Made by a program: the position numbers and the translations under genes. A stretch of DNA of 64,000 nt from Nannocystis sp. GTDB taxonomy: Bacteria; Myxococcota_A; Polyangia; Nannocystales; Nannocystaceae. Below, piece after piece: positions 1 to 10,338 of this stretch; positions within the stretch are counted from its first letter, which is position 1; the number at the start of each line of letters is the position of its first letter. The stretch spans positions 1 through 64,000 of the forward strand of contig JADJRG010000027.1 in assembly GCA_016712315.1 (NCBI GenBank), given 5' to 3'. Below the pieces are notes generated by a model. That model saw nothing but the letters and a program-made list of their open reading frames with translations, had not been told where the DNA came from and did no database searches.

Positions 1-216
1 AGTTGGTTCCTGACGACCGCCCGCTCGAGGTTTTTGAGCTCGGCTTGCTCTTCCCGTGAGAGGTAGTCTGCGGACCCGGGCTCGGGGTCGCTCCAGATCC
101 GCGTCATCCCACGCGCTCGGATCGGCGAAAACCGCTCTCGCGCGGAGGGGAGGTTGTTGAGCAGAGCGGGCGGAGAATCGCGCGGTTCTGATCACAATAA
201 AATTCGTTCCTCTCGA

Positions 217-734
217 TCACCTGCTGTCCAAAGATCGCGATCTCGTGCAGGAGGTGTCCTTGAAAAACAGTCTCATCGCCATCGCATCGCCTCGTAGATC
301 ACGACACCACGGGCTTGCAAGCACGGCGCCAGCGCTGAACATGAGGCCGCCGAGGTTGAGGGTGTTGCGGAAGGTGAGGGTCTTTAAAAACAGGCCGCCG
401 CCGACGCCGATGAGCCCCAAGAGCGCGATGGGGGACGGGGCCGATGCTCCGACGCCAGAGGTCGCGCGGCCGAGGAGCGCGCCCGCGACGAAGCCCGCGA
501 CGGCGGAGAGACCGAGGACGGCGTTGTCCTTCCAGGTCCCAGTGAGGCGGCGATCGAGCTCGGCCAGGAACTGCCTCTGGATCTGGACTTTTTAAGAGGT
601 TGGAGGCGAAGCGGAAACGTCGCTCCCGCCGCGCGGAGCTGCGCTGTCACCTTCCAGAGGGGTGGCCATGACCGTCCGCTCTGGCCGCTCTTCCGGGTCA
701 TGGTCATGTCTACGGATCTTCCTGTGCCGTTCAT
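217..734 (-). pseudogene. decayed small glycine-rich membrane protein
   Basis: Reading leftward from an ATG at 734 preceded by AAGGAGG, the product begins MNGTG, like the intact membrane protein at 39195-39641. The frame is then lost, and a shifted frame (about 590-217) contains a WKDNAVLGLSAVAGFV segment and the conserved stretch LGGLMFSAGA, also present near the end of the intact protein. It therefore looks like a frameshifted paralogue of that gene, with a different C-terminal tail after the last membrane segment. The function of the family is unknown; two hydrophobic Gly/Ala/Leu-rich helices suggest the inner membrane. It follows a decayed coiled-coil gene in the same order as the intact pair. 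Confidence 0.6.
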
Positions 735-2269
735 TTTCTTAGTTGCCTCCTTCACGACGTCAAGAATCGCCGCGAGCGTCGGGTTGACGACCGGCAGCGC
801 CATGAGGATCCGGGTGCGCTCAGCGACGGTCTTCATCAACTTTTGGCTCTGAGCCATCTTCTCCTGAATCTCGGCGTCGAGCTTGGCCAGGCGGTCCTCC
901 GTCTCGATCTTCTCCACTCGGTCTTCTGAGCCTTGCTTGGCTGCTCCAGCTCGGCCCTCGTTGCCTTCGCTTCCCGCTCCAGCTCGGCCCCTCGTTGCCG
1001 TCACTTCCTGGTCCAGCGCGGCCTCGCGGACTTGGCTTCCCGCTCCTGTTCAGCCCCTCTCAGACTTCGCTTCGCGCTCCAGTTCAGCCTTCCGAACGGT
1101 TATCACCATCTCCGGCGAACTTCGCTTCTCGCCCCAGTTCAGTCCGTGTTGCGGCCACTTCCGCTTGCTGGGTGGCCAAGGCCATCTCCTTCTCCGCGAG
1201 GCTCGCCTCCTCTCCTGGAGCACGCTCCGCGCCCGCTTCGCCAGCTTTGACTTCCGCTTCTGAGCTCTTCCTCACGCGCCGCGAGCTCTCGCTCACGCGC
1301 CGCGAGCTCTCGCTCGCGATCGTGGTCCGGTGTGAGGCGGACTGGGGCGGCTACGGGTGGGGACTGCTGCACATCAGCAGCGTGGGGGAGGGGGCGGGTT
1401 GGGGCGCAAGCAGTTTTTCGAGCCTGTTGCTCTCAAAGGGGTTCGTGCGCGGCTTGAACATGATGACACGCTCGATCTTTGCACATGACCTCAAAGTTCG
1501 TCGATGTGACTGCTCGAAAATCGTACATGACCACGAATCCGTCATGAGAGAGCGCCTCTCCCGAGGGCATGTGGGAGGATTCGCTCGGATCGACTTGTGG
1601 ACATGACTCCGGTATCAGCAGGAGCTGGCGAGAGAACACCCAAGGTGGCGCGATCTGGAGACTGGACACCAGAGAGAGCTCCGTCGAGGGGCTCGTCGGC
1701 GCTCGGGCTCGGCGTAGAGCTCGGGAGCAGGTGCGCGCGGGGCGAGCGGCGGCGGTGGCTCGGGGGGCGGGTCGAGCTGCGGCGACGGCTCGGGGGCGCG
1801 TTCGGGCTCCGGCTCGGTGCAGGGCTCGGGAGCAGGGGCGCGCGTGGCGAGCGACGGCGACGGCGACGGCGACGGGCCACTCATCACCTCGAGGCCTCGT
1901 GCGCGCAGCTTGTCCGTGAGCTCAGGGGCGTCGAACGAGACCGTGAGGCCTCCGGACCAGATGCAAGCGACGTGGAACCCGAGGCCGCGCCGACGCCTCG
2001 AGGATCTGCGCCAGGGTGTTGCGCTTGATGGCGCCCTTCAGTTTCCGGGAGAGTTTGGCGGCGGTGAGGCCTTGGGCGGCCCGGAACAACGCCTCGCAGA
2101 CCTCGGCGCCGCTACTCCAGTCGGGGCTCAGGCCCCGGTCGCGGAGGTACTGGAGGGCTGTGTCAATCGATATCCGTTCGCGGAAGTAGTACCAGGCGCT
2201 GGTGGTCGAAGAGGCCTGGATGAGGCCCCAGAAGTCGTCGATGGTGCGGATGAGGACTGTCGCGGACAT
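735..2269 (-). pseudogene. decayed coiled-coil protein, paralogue of the 39638-41206 gene
   Basis: The first ~115 codons, from an ATG at 2269, align with the N-terminal domain of the intact 522-aa coiled-coil protein: both share an FWGL motif, a D-x-AL-x-x-L-x-D-x-GL-x-P-x-W pattern and a basic helix. The reading then shifts frame at least three times. One frame gives HVACIWSGGLTVSFDAPEL followed by a Pro/Glu-rich linker, another a heptad-like stretch of RELAARE repeats, and the last a KIETEDRLAKLDAEIQEKM coiled coil ending near 735. No single frame is open, so this is a pseudogene or badly sequenced copy. The following membrane-protein remnant keeps the gene order of the intact operon. Confidence 0.6.
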
Positions 2270-2576
2270 CGCGCCGCAGGATCACCAGGGATGAGGTCAT
2301 CCTCAGGATCGAGATCGTCCTCGGCTCGCGGGCCTGGCGCAAATATGCGCCAGGGTGGCGCGAATCGGCGTCTTGAGCGCGAGCGAGGACGACCGCAGCT
2401 CGCTTGATATTGCGCGCGGATCGGGGATTTTCGCGCGCGGGTCGCTCGATTGCGCGCAGCGCTCACGCGGCTATGGGCGCGAAATCGTGGGGTGTAGGGA
2501 CCGATACCGCTCGCTTCGCGGAGGAGTACCATCAGGGCGATCGCGCGCGCGAGCATGGGGCGGTTGTGAGCGGCCG

Positions 2577-2611
2577 AAAAAAATGGAGATCTCTACCGGA
2601 GAGATCTCCAT
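2577..2611 (-). terminator. intrinsic terminator of the minus-strand lipoprotein gene
   Basis: A perfect 12-bp stem (2583-2594 with 2600-2611) encloses a 5-base loop (2595-2599). On the minus strand it is followed directly by seven T residues (2583 down to 2577). It lies about 70 bases beyond the inferred stop of the lipoprotein gene at 2680, a textbook rho-independent terminator in the right orientation. Confidence 0.8.
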
Positions 2612-2679
2612 GGGCGAGGTTGCGCGCGGGTGGGCGGCTTGCGCGGAACTGCGCGGCGCCTCTGCGGAAGGTCCGCTGC

Positions 2680-3138
2680 TCACTCGGTGGCGCACTTGTC
2701 GGCGGGCTGGCAGGGGCGAATCGCTTCGGCGGTGACGAGGAAGGGGACAGTGATCGCGCCGAGGTCGGGCTCGCTCGAGAGCCCGTAGGTGAGGTGACCC
2801 GGGCGACGCCGTCGCCGCGGGGGCGGAGGCGAACGACCTCGTCGCTTTGCTGGCCAGGGGCAGGCTCGCCGCTCCAGGTGGTGCTGCCGACGGCGTCAAA
2901 GCCGTCGACGGCGAGGGACCAGGTGACGACGCCTACGCTCGCGCCGGTGGCGGCGAGCTGGACATGGAGGTTGAGGGCGCGATCGGGGAGGGGCTCGTGG
3001 GCGAGGCGGAAGGTGGCGGCGCCGTCGCCGACGCGGAGCTCGCCAGCGCCAGCGAGGGGCTGCGGGCCAGAGGCGGGCGGCGGTGCGTGGGCGCAGGCGA
3101 GGGCGAGGGCGAGGGCGAGCGGGGCGACGCGGTGCATG
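2680..3138 (-). pseudogene. small lipoprotein, frameshifted
   Basis: The ATG at 3138 opens with MHRVAPLALALALACAHAP, a short basic start, hydrophobic core and lipobox LALAC, so a lipoprotein signal peptide is visible. About 110 codons later, near 2797, the frame must change by one base. The continuation YGLSSEPDLGAITVPFLV then runs to CQPADKCATE and a stop at 2680-2682, just before a strong terminator. The frame without the shift reads into low-complexity Ser/Pro sequence, which supports the shifted reading. The mature part looks like a small all-beta secreted domain; the family is not recognised. The indel may be a real mutation or an assembly error. Confidence 0.55.
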
Positions 3139-3362
3139 TCCGCGAGGATATTTCTTCGGCCACCCGCGTATCCACCAGCAGCGTCACCCTGGCGAGGCTC
3201 GGGGCGTGCGCCAGCCGAGGATCGTGCGCCGCCGCCCGAGCGAGGTGCGCCGCGACCGTCTCGCCGATGCGACCCGTGGCGCTGGCGGCGAGGTGAGATC
3301 TGCGCGGCGCGTGGTTGCGGCGAAAATTCGCGTCGCGGCTGGATCGGGGTAGGTAGGGGCCG

Positions 3363-3993
3363 ATGCCGAAGATCACCCACGAGGCGCTGGTGATGATCCT
3401 GCGCAACGCGCCGACGTCGACTGGACGAAGTGCATCAGGGACACCTACGAGCTGGGCAAGGACGAGATGTTCTTGGTCGGCAAGATCTTCCCGGGGGACA
3501 GGCCAAGCGCGTCCAAGAAGATCGACTTCCACCTCGGGGACTTCAAAAAGGCCAACGGGAGGAGTACGGCGGGACCGAGATGATCCGAAAGGTGTCGATC
3601 GCGGGCTCTAGGAAGTTCCCGACGCGTGTGGTTTTGCCTACTGACTGTGCTCGAGCGCGACAGCGCGAAGTGGTACCGCAAGTTCCTGGGCTGGCTGATG
3701 GACAAGGTCGAGGAGATGATCGCGCAGATGTCGGAGGACAAGAAGCCGCCGAAGTGGTGGGTGGCGCTGCGCAAGGCGCTGGAGAAGCCGATCGTGTGGC
3801 TGGGTGATGTCATCGCTCGGCCGGAGATCCTCCACACAAGGGCCATCGGGTGATCACCTTCGAGTCGCCGAAGATCAAGGCGCTGACCGACACCTGGCCC
3901 TCGGACCAGGAGTCGAACCCGCAGATCTTCCGGGTCACCGGCCACGGCGCCAAGTACGACATCTGCATGCTCTTCCGGCTCTTCCGGGTTTAG
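3363..3993 (+). pseudogene. chimeric pseudogene: Rpn-like 5' end joined to a decayed paralogue of the 27473-28429 gene
   Basis: The first 18 codons (MPKITHEALVMILRNAP) match the start of the Rpn-like protein at 11467. At about 3417 the sequence switches to the middle of another gene: IDWTKCI.DTYELGKDEMF and everything after it to the stop at 3991 matches the C-terminal two thirds of the protein encoded at 27473-28429. At least three frameshifts interrupt this part (around 3417, 3550 and 3640). It is therefore a recombination scar between two unrelated accessory genes that then decayed, and no product is expected. Confidence 0.7.
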
Positions 3994-4491
3994 CGTGGCA
4001 CCAAACCTGACCCTGGAGTCATGCCGTCGAGTTTGAGACCGCCGCAGTGGAAGAGGATCGCCGTCTTCAGGTTGTTCAGGTTGCGGTAGCCGCGGGCTTT
4101 GCGTTTGATCGTCTCGACGACCCCGTTGGTGCACTCAGCGACGGCGTTGGTGATCTTGTGGGAGTAGTAGTTCAGGATCCCGGTGATGTGCCGTTTGACC
4201 ATCTGCGCCACCTTGACGACCGGGGCCAGTCGGCTGCGGATCGCCCAGTCGTTCCACGAGGTCCAGAACACTCGCGCCTTCTTCAGGCTCCCGCACCCCC
4301 ACAGGCCGCGCAGGCTCTCTTTCAGCGCGCAGGCGCGCGCGGCCTTCAGGTTGGAGCGCTTCAGCTCCTCGGGCGCGGCGCGTAGCGCTCTGGCAGCCGC
4401 TCCTCGGCGTAGCGGAGGACGATCTGCTTCTCAGGGTAGAGCAGGCTCTCCTCGGCGGCGGCGATGAAGGGCTTCGCCATGTCCAGGCCTG
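3990..4491 (-). pseudogene. ISL3-family transposase, C-terminal fragment
   Basis: On the minus strand, from about 4491, the sequence reads LDMAKPFIAAAEESLLYPEK, resembling the DDE segment of ISL3-type transposases. After a frameshift near 4370 it continues as WNDWAIRSRLAPVVKVAQM and HITGILNYYSHKITNAVAE, ending with the family signature SHKITNAVAE...N..IKRKARGYRN. The stop is at 3990-3992. The N-terminal zinc-finger/HTH part is missing because the sequence abuts the BrxL remnant, so only a C-terminal piece survives. Its insertion and partial deletion probably truncated the neighbouring genes. Confidence 0.75.
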
Positions 4492-5655
4492 GTCGTCCGC
4501 TACGACCTCGTCGCCTTCAACGAGGTCGCCGGCTCGTACTTCAAAAATGAGTCCGAGAAGCAGATGTTCAAGGGCTACATGGAGCAGGGCTCCTTCTCGC
4601 GTGGCGACGACAAGGGGACGATCAGCGCCGACAGCAAGCATCATCTTCAACGGCAACATCGATGGCAACGTCGAGGCGATCGCCCGCACCACCCACTCGG
4701 TCCGCAACGACACCGCCTTCCACGACCGCTGGCACGCCTACCTCCCCGGCTGGGAGATGCGGCCCGAGCACTTCACGCGGCACCTCGGCTTCATCGCCGA
4801 CTACATCGCCGAGATCTTCCACAACGAGCTGCGCCACCTCAACTACACGGACCTCGCCGACCAGCACTTCGTCCTCGGCAACCACGTCGGCCAGCGCGAC
4901 CGCAAGGCCGCCCTGCGCACCGTATCGGGCCTGGTCAAGCTGATCCACCCCGACGGCAAGTGCAGCAAGGAGGAGCTCGGGGAGTACCTCAGCTTCGGCC
5001 TGGAGCTGCGGCGCCGCGTCAAGGAGCAGCTCAAGCGCATCAACCCGATCGAGTTCTCGCGGGTTAACCTCTCGTTCATCGACAAGGAGACCGGCGAAGA
5101 GCGCTTCGCCGAGTGCGTCGAGCTCGGCGCGATCCGCCTGATCCCGGAGGGCCCGCTGCCACCAGGCGATATCTTCAGCATCGCCTGGACCCCAACACCG
5201 ACCGCGTCGCGCTGTTCCGGATCCAGGCCGCCTCGATGGCCGGCAGCGGCCGCTTCAACCTCGTCGGCGTCACCTCGAAGGACATCCGCGAGAGCGCCAA
5301 GATGGCCTTCGACTACCTGCGCGCCAACGGCCGCCGTGTCGGCCTCGACCGCGACTTCAGCAGCTACGACCTCAACATCCAGGTCATGAGCCAGATGCAC
5401 GGCCGCGACACGCCGGACCTCGGCGTCGCGTTCTTCATCGCCATCCTGTCCGCGATGGTCGGTCGCAACATCGGCGCCGGCCTCGTCGTCCTCGGCCAGA
5501 TGTCGATCCACGGCGTCCTCAGCCGCATCGACAACCTCGCCGACCGCCTCCGCATCGCCATGGACTCCGGGGCCCACCGCGTCATGATCCCAACCACCAA
5601 CGCTGCCGACCCCGAGCGAGCTCCTCGATTAACTGTCGATCAACTGCTGCGATAG
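4492..5655 (+). pseudogene. truncated and frameshifted BrxL-like (BREX Lon-like) protein
   Basis: The translation begins inside the AAA part of BrxL (VRYDLVAFNEVAG, corresponding to QYDVVCFDEVSG in the intact BrxL at 57475), continues with FKGYMEQGSFSRG and AFHDRWHAYLPGWEM, and reaches a Lon-like segment (VGRNIGAGLVVLGQMS). It stops at VMIPTTNAADPE, before the normal C-terminus. Two frameshifts, near 4640 and 5185, are needed. The 5' half is cut off by the ISL3 fragment and the 3' end is replaced. It is clearly diverged from the intact BrxL, so it looks like the remnant of a second BREX-type locus rather than a recent duplicate. Confidence 0.8.
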
Positions 5656-6176
5656 CTATCCTCGACATCGTCCGTGCTGAGCGGCTCCTCCGGTGTCGCG
5701 GCCTCGGCCACGAGCGCGGCGATCTCATGCCTCGCGTCGGCGAGGCGCCGCTTGACCGTCGCGGGGCTGCTCGCCACGGCCGCCGCGATCTGGTCGATCG
5801 TCAGGCCCTCGCAGCGCATCAGGAAGATCGAGCGCGTGTCGTCGCTGAGCCGGCCGAGCAGGACCGCGAAGCGGAGCTGACGCTCCACTTTGCTGCTCAG
5901 CGCCGTCGTCGACCCCGCGATCTGCGAGCTATGGAACTCCACATACGTTCGCAAGCGGCTCTTCGTCTGGCGCAGCTTGTTGTGGGCGATCCCCCAGAGG
6001 TAGCGCTCGACGTCGTCGATCGCCGAGAGGTCTTTTTGGAGGAGCACCTCGAAGGTCGATTGGATGAGATCATCGGCCTCGGTGTGCGCGATCCCGCTGG
6101 TGGTGAAGAAGCGGCGGAGCCCGCGTGCATGGGTCCGGACGAGCGTGGCAACATCGTTCTTTGGTGCGTTGGACAT
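5640..6176 (-). CDS. ECF-type RNA polymerase sigma factor
   Basis: A 178-aa protein begins MSNAPKNDVATLVRTHARG; the start is fixed by AAGGAGAG eight bases upstream of the ATG at 6176. Region 2 is visible as TEADDLIQSTFEVLL with the helix YLWGIAHNKLR. Region 4 is DDTRSIFLMRCEGLTIDQIA followed by SSPATVKRRLADAR, the recognition helix. It would direct RNA polymerase to a small regulon. It follows the frameshifted receptor-like kinase at 6180-8323 on the same strand, a pairing often seen in myxobacteria. The upstream frame runs into this gene without a stop, so a longer fused product cannot be excluded. The tail overlaps the end of the BrxL remnant on the other strand. Confidence 0.85.
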   Translation of the reverse strand: MSNAPKNDVATLVRTHARGLRRFFTTSGIAHTEADDLIQSTFEVLLQKDLSAIDDVERYLWGIAHNKLRQTKSRLRTYVEFHSSQIAGSTTALSSKVERQLRFAVLLGRLSDDTRSIFLMRCEGLTIDQIAAAVASSPATVKRRLADARHEIAALVAEAATPEEPLSTDDVEDSYRSS

Positions 6177-6179
6177 CTG

Positions 6180-8323
6180 TTCTCTCCTTGAAGGAAGACG
6201 GTCGAGAGGCTCATGGTCGGCGGTAGGCGGCGAGCACGCCCCCGCGAGCAGCTCTTCGTCATGGCGCGCGGTGAACTCGCCGAACGCGGGCACTCGGCCG
6301 ACCAGCGACCAGGTGTGCTGCACCCGCCCGCTGCGTCCGCGGCCGCTGGTCAGGGTGAGATCCCAGCGCCCCGCCGCGTGGGCGCGCCCCTTGCCGCCTA
6401 CGAGGACCTCGCTGCGTCCGCGCTCACGGGCGGAGGTCGCGGTCAGGTCGCACCCATCAACCCGGAGATCCACGTCGTACGCGCGCTCCTCACGGGTCTT
6501 GCGGTCGCGCGCGACGAAGAGCCAGCGCCCGGCGAGCTGCTTGGCGTCCACGCAGTCGCTGGTCTTCGGCGGCAACCGGACCTTCTCCGCCGGGTCGGGG
6601 GCAGGACACCCGCTCTCTGCCCACGGGTCCGCGCCGCAGGCCGGCGACACTCCGCCGTGGCGTCGGCGCCGGGCAGCGAAGCGCCGCAGCGGGCGAAGCA
6701 AGGGATCCGATCGGACTCGGCCGGCGACACCCCCGTGCCGTCGACCACGGCATCACCGCGACTACCCCGAAGCACCCCTGAGTAGCGCTGCGCGCCGGGG
6801 TTCACGAGCCCGTGGAAGTCACCGTAGAGTTGATCGCCGTCGACGATGAAGGAGAAGGCGTAGGTGAAAGAGTCGTCGGCGTCGTTTGCCCGCGTCGGGA
6901 TGAAGCGACCGGCGAAGCCGCCGGTGAGTCCAGGCACCGACATGACCTCGACACGCTGGCGATCGCGCCGGACCTTGGCGTATTCGCGCTTGTCGTTGCC
7001 GTGCTTGCGGAGATCGACGACCAGGCCGCAGGGGGTCCCGTCGCCGGAGAGAGCGAGCGTGTAGTGCCCGACCTTACCGACGAGGCTCGTGTTCTCCGCC
7101 CACTCGGCGATCGCCGAGAACTTCCATGCACCGGCCAGCGCTGCCGGAGCCGGGCAGTCCTGCGTCGTCACCGATGAGGGCGGGGCGAGCACGATCTCGC
7201 CCTCCGTGTGTGTCTCCGTCTCGCCCTCGGTGTCTCCAAACTCGGCGCCGTGGGTGTCCCAAAATCCGAGCAACCCCAGGGACCCGGTGACCGACAGAGC
7301 GCCGACGAGCGGAAAGAGCAGCCAAAGCGCCGACCGTCGCGCCCGTCGACCCCGCTGGGCGACCTCGGTCGTCTGGTAGGCGTCGAGATCCATCGTCGGC
7401 GTCTCGCCCGTGGCAGACGCCGCTTAAGCACCGGCTCGGCGACAGCCCGCAGCGCGGCGACCAGGGCCCGCATGTCGGTGAAGCGATCCGTAAGCGCCAG
7501 AGAGAGCGCCCGGCGCAGCACCTTCGCGAGCGGCCTCGCGGGCGAGGCGGAAGGCCGCTCGTGCACCCGGCGCGCGTCCGGATCGAGGTCGGCGCCGTTG
7601 TAGGGGAGTTCGCCGCAGAGCGTCTGCCAGAGCGCCGCTGCGAACGAAAATTGGTCGCTGCGAGCGTCTTGCTGGCCGCCACGGAGGGTCTCAGGCGCCA
7701 TGAAGGCCGGCGTGCCGACCACACGCATCGAGCGCGTCGATCCGAGATCGGCGTCGACCGCCACGGCGAGGCCAAAGTCGACGATCTTCGGCACATTTTT
7801 GACGAGGACGACGTTTCCTGGCTTGAAGTCGCGGTGGACCAAACCCTCGTGGTGGATCGCCGCGAGCCCCTCCGCGACCTGGCAGAACAACGCCAGGATC
7901 GACCCTGCGCCCAGACGTGCCTCGTGGAGGAAGGTTTGGAGGGGAGTGCCGAGCTCCATCGCGACGTAGACGCAACGCTCGCCCCCGGGGACCAGCTCCA
8001 GGATCGCCGGTCGCGTGGACGACCACGACGTTGGGGTGGCGAACGCGGGCGAGGTTTTGGGCCTCGCGCTTGACCGCCGGGAGCGTCGCGTCATTGGAGC
8101 GTACGGGGAAGAGCTTAAGCGCGACCTCGCGCTTGAGATCGACCTCGTGCGCCCGGCAAACAACGCTGCTCGCTCCCGAGCCGATCCAGGCGTCGAGCTC
8201 GTACTTCCCGTCGCGGCTCCGCACCCGCTCCTTCGTCAGTTTGCTCGCGATGAACTCGTCGCGGAGCCGATCCGCGAGCGCCTTCACGGCGTCTGAGTCG
8301 TGCACGAGCGTGAGGGTCGCCAT
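6180..8323 (-). pseudogene. receptor-like Ser/Thr protein kinase with TM helix and two lipocalin-like repeats, frameshifted
   Basis: From the ATG at 8323 (MATLTLVHDSDAVKALADRL) the N-lobe shows a glycine loop IGSGASSVVCRA and the VALK lysine. Near 8005 the frame shifts and the C-lobe follows: LVHRDFKPGN catalytic loop, VDFGLAV (DFG) and APETLRG. Near 7410 it shifts again into a membrane segment (LWLLFPLVGALSVTGSLGLL), then an external region with two LAG-x-W repeats (LAGAWKFSAIAEW and, after a third shift near 6690, LAGRWLFVARD), like small calycin/lipocalin-type domains. A Hanks-type kinase sensing something outside the membrane and acting with the downstream sigma factor is the natural reading. 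With three indels it is either a pseudogene or poorly assembled. Confidence 0.7.
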
Positions 8324-8484
8324 GACGCGAGGACGATAGCGCACATGCGGGATCGGCGGATACCGAGATCGTCCGCGCGCGCAGCGAAGCGCCGTTCGGG
8401 CGCGCTATCGCTCGCCTCGGAATGCTGCGGGGGAAGTGAGCCGATCGGCCCCCCTCGCCAGACAGACACCCCAGGAGCAACTGG

Positions 8485-9057
8485 ATGGCGTGGATACATC
8501 GGATCGTGACAAAAGCGCGCGCGCTACGGTCGGCGGCGGAGCGGCTCAGCCGGGTGAAGGACATCCACGAGCGGCTCGAGCTCGCAGCCGCGATCGACCG
8601 GGAACTGCACGAGACCTGGCCGAACCTCGGCTCTTCGCCGATTGTGCGGGCCGTACGGGTACATGCGGAGCGCGTCGCCCCCGGAGCGACAGGCGGGGTC
8701 TCGACCCCTCTACGGGCGGTCAGAGAGGCGGTCAAGGACAAGCGGGGCGTCCTCGTGTCGAACCGCCGCGCGCCGGAGGTCACCGCGCAGCTCTGGGACG
8801 ACCTCGGTCTCAAGTGCGACTCTTTCGATGTGGTCGGTGCGCCCCGTAAGCGCGCAAACCTCATCGAGCGGATCCGCCACGGATCCTACGACGTGGTTAT
8901 GGTCGCCCAGGGCTTCGCCGGCCACGGCGACACCAAGGCGATCAAGGAGGCGTGCGATGCGTCCGGGGCGATGAATGTCCTGGTCGGGAAGGGCCGCTTC
9001 GGCCAAATCGTAGAGAGCATCTATCGCTGCTTATCGAGCGCGCCCCGGGATCCATAG
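8485..9057 (+). CDS. uncharacterised protein with Rossmann-like C-terminal domain
   Basis: A 190-aa protein starting MAWIHRIVTKARALRSAAER. The first ~90 residues are helical and charged. The last ~95 look like a small alpha/beta domain: GVLVSNRRAPEV, then YDVVMVAQGFAGHGDTKAIK and NVLVGKGRFGQIVESIY. This pattern of a strand, a polar loop, a DVV strand and a conserved H resembles DUF2325-type domains, but the match is by eye and weak. It diverges from the kinase gene to its left across ~160 bp and is followed 62 bp later by the TcmP/DUF5131 pair, so it may belong to the same accessory cluster. Confidence 0.55.
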   Translation: MAWIHRIVTKARALRSAAERLSRVKDIHERLELAAAIDRELHETWPNLGSSPIVRAVRVHAERVAPGATGGVSTPLRAVREAVKDKRGVLVSNRRAPEVTAQLWDDLGLKCDSFDVVGAPRKRANLIERIRHGSYDVVMVAQGFAGHGDTKAIKEACDASGAMNVLVGKGRFGQIVESIYRCLSSAPRDP

Positions 9058-9119
9058 CAACGCCCGCAGCCCGCTCGCCCCCTACCCCTGTTACGATCAC
9101 CCGCACCAAAGGATAGACC

Positions 9120-10286
9120 GTGGTTCAAAAAGACGACTATGAAGGCCGCGAGCAGGCTTACGTCAAGCACTACGTCCTCAAACACTACCTCGAGCAACTC
9201 GCCCTCAAGATCGGGCACTTTCGGCCCGGCACGACCCTCAACTACATCGACGGATTCTCCGGGCCCTGGCAGCACGCGACCGAGGATCTGCGGGATACGT
9301 CGCCCCACGTCGCTCTCACGCAGCTCCTAAAGGCGAAGGACGAGCTCGCCAACGCGAACAAGGAGCTGCATGTCAGGGGGTTCTTCGTCGAGCGCGATCC
9401 CGAGGCGTTCTCCCGGCTCCAAAGTCTCCTCAGCAGCTTCAAGACCGCAACGACCGAGCCCTACGAGGGCCGCTTCGAGGACCACCTCGAAGAGGCGCGC
9501 CGCTTCGCCGAACGCGGCCCCAACGCCTTCGCCTTCATCTTCATCGACCCGACGGGCTGGACCGGCTACCCGCTCGGCCAGATCACGCCGCTACTTCAGG
9601 TCAAGCCGTGCGAGGTGATGATCAACTTCATGACCAAGGACATCGTCCGCTTCGTCGACGACGAATCGTCGACCGCGCGCGACTCCTTCATCGCGCTCTT
9701 CGGCGACGACACGCACCGCGAGGAGTGGCGCGCGCTCACCGGCGACGCGCGCGAGGACAAGATCGTCGAGGCCTACTGCGCGCGCCTGGGCGTCGCTGGC
9801 GGCTTCAACCACGTCGGCGCGACGATCGTGCTTCACCCCCAGCAGGATCGGACCCACTACCACCTCGTCTACGCGACCCGCAGCCTCCACGGCCTCATCG
9901 CCTTCCGCGACTCCGAGCGCAAGGCGTTCGGCGCCCAGCACGAGGTCCGCGCCGGGGCCAGGCAGCGCTCGCGGATCGACAGAAATCACCAAACCGAGCT
10001 CTTCACCGCGCCCGTGATGGAGACGCCGTACATGGACCTCCTCCGCGAGCGCTACCAGAGCCGCGCCCGCGCCGCGGTCGAGGCGACGCTGGAGGAGGCT
10101 CGCGGAGAGGTCCCGTTCGACGACATCATCGGCGTGGCGCTCGCGTTCCCCTTGACGAGCCTCAGCGATCTCAAGTCATGGCTGGAGGATCTCAAAAAGC
10201 AGGGGCGCGTGACCTTTGTCGGGCAGGGCGCAAAAGAGCGCGCCCTGAAGGAGGGCAGCAAGCACAGGCTCTCCTGGCGCCGCTGA
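9120..10286 (+). CDS. tcmP: three-Cys-motif partner protein TcmP
   Basis: A 388-aa protein with a GTG start (AAAGGA upstream). The order of motifs fits TcmP: YVLKHYLEQLA at residues ~20-30, then NYIDGFSGPW (a methyltransferase-like nucleotide-binding strand), FFVERDPEAFSRL (acidic strand end) and FAFIFIDPTGWTGYPL. A helical C-terminal region ends KHRLSWRR. TcmP proteins are regularly encoded next to a DUF5131 (phage Gp37/Gp68) protein carrying three cysteines, as here 52 bp downstream. The biochemical role is not established; the fold suggests a SAM-dependent-type enzyme. It is intact and full length. Confidence 0.85.
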   Translation: MVQKDDYEGREQAYVKHYVLKHYLEQLALKIGHFRPGTTLNYIDGFSGPWQHATEDLRDTSPHVALTQLLKAKDELANANKELHVRGFFVERDPEAFSRLQSLLSSFKTATTEPYEGRFEDHLEEARRFAERGPNAFAFIFIDPTGWTGYPLGQITPLLQVKPCEVMINFMTKDIVRFVDDESSTARDSFIALFGDDTHREEWRALTGDAREDKIVEAYCARLGVAGGFNHVGATIVLHPQQDRTHYHLVYATRSLHGLIAFRDSERKAFGAQHEVRAGARQRSRIDRNHQTELFTAPVMETPYMDLLRERYQSRARAAVEATLEEARGEVPFDDIIGVALAFPLTSLSDLKSWLEDLKKQGRVTFVGQGAKERALKEGSKHRLSWRR

Positions 10287-10338
10287 CGACGTCGCGGCGA
10301 TCGTCAAGATCGTCGAAGCATGCTATTCGGACCAAGAG

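Noticed and set aside
2404..3393. 329-codon plus-strand frame over the lipoprotein gene
   Set aside because: Arg/Ala/Pro/Gly-rich with no motif; the minus strand has a signal peptide, lipobox and terminator instead.
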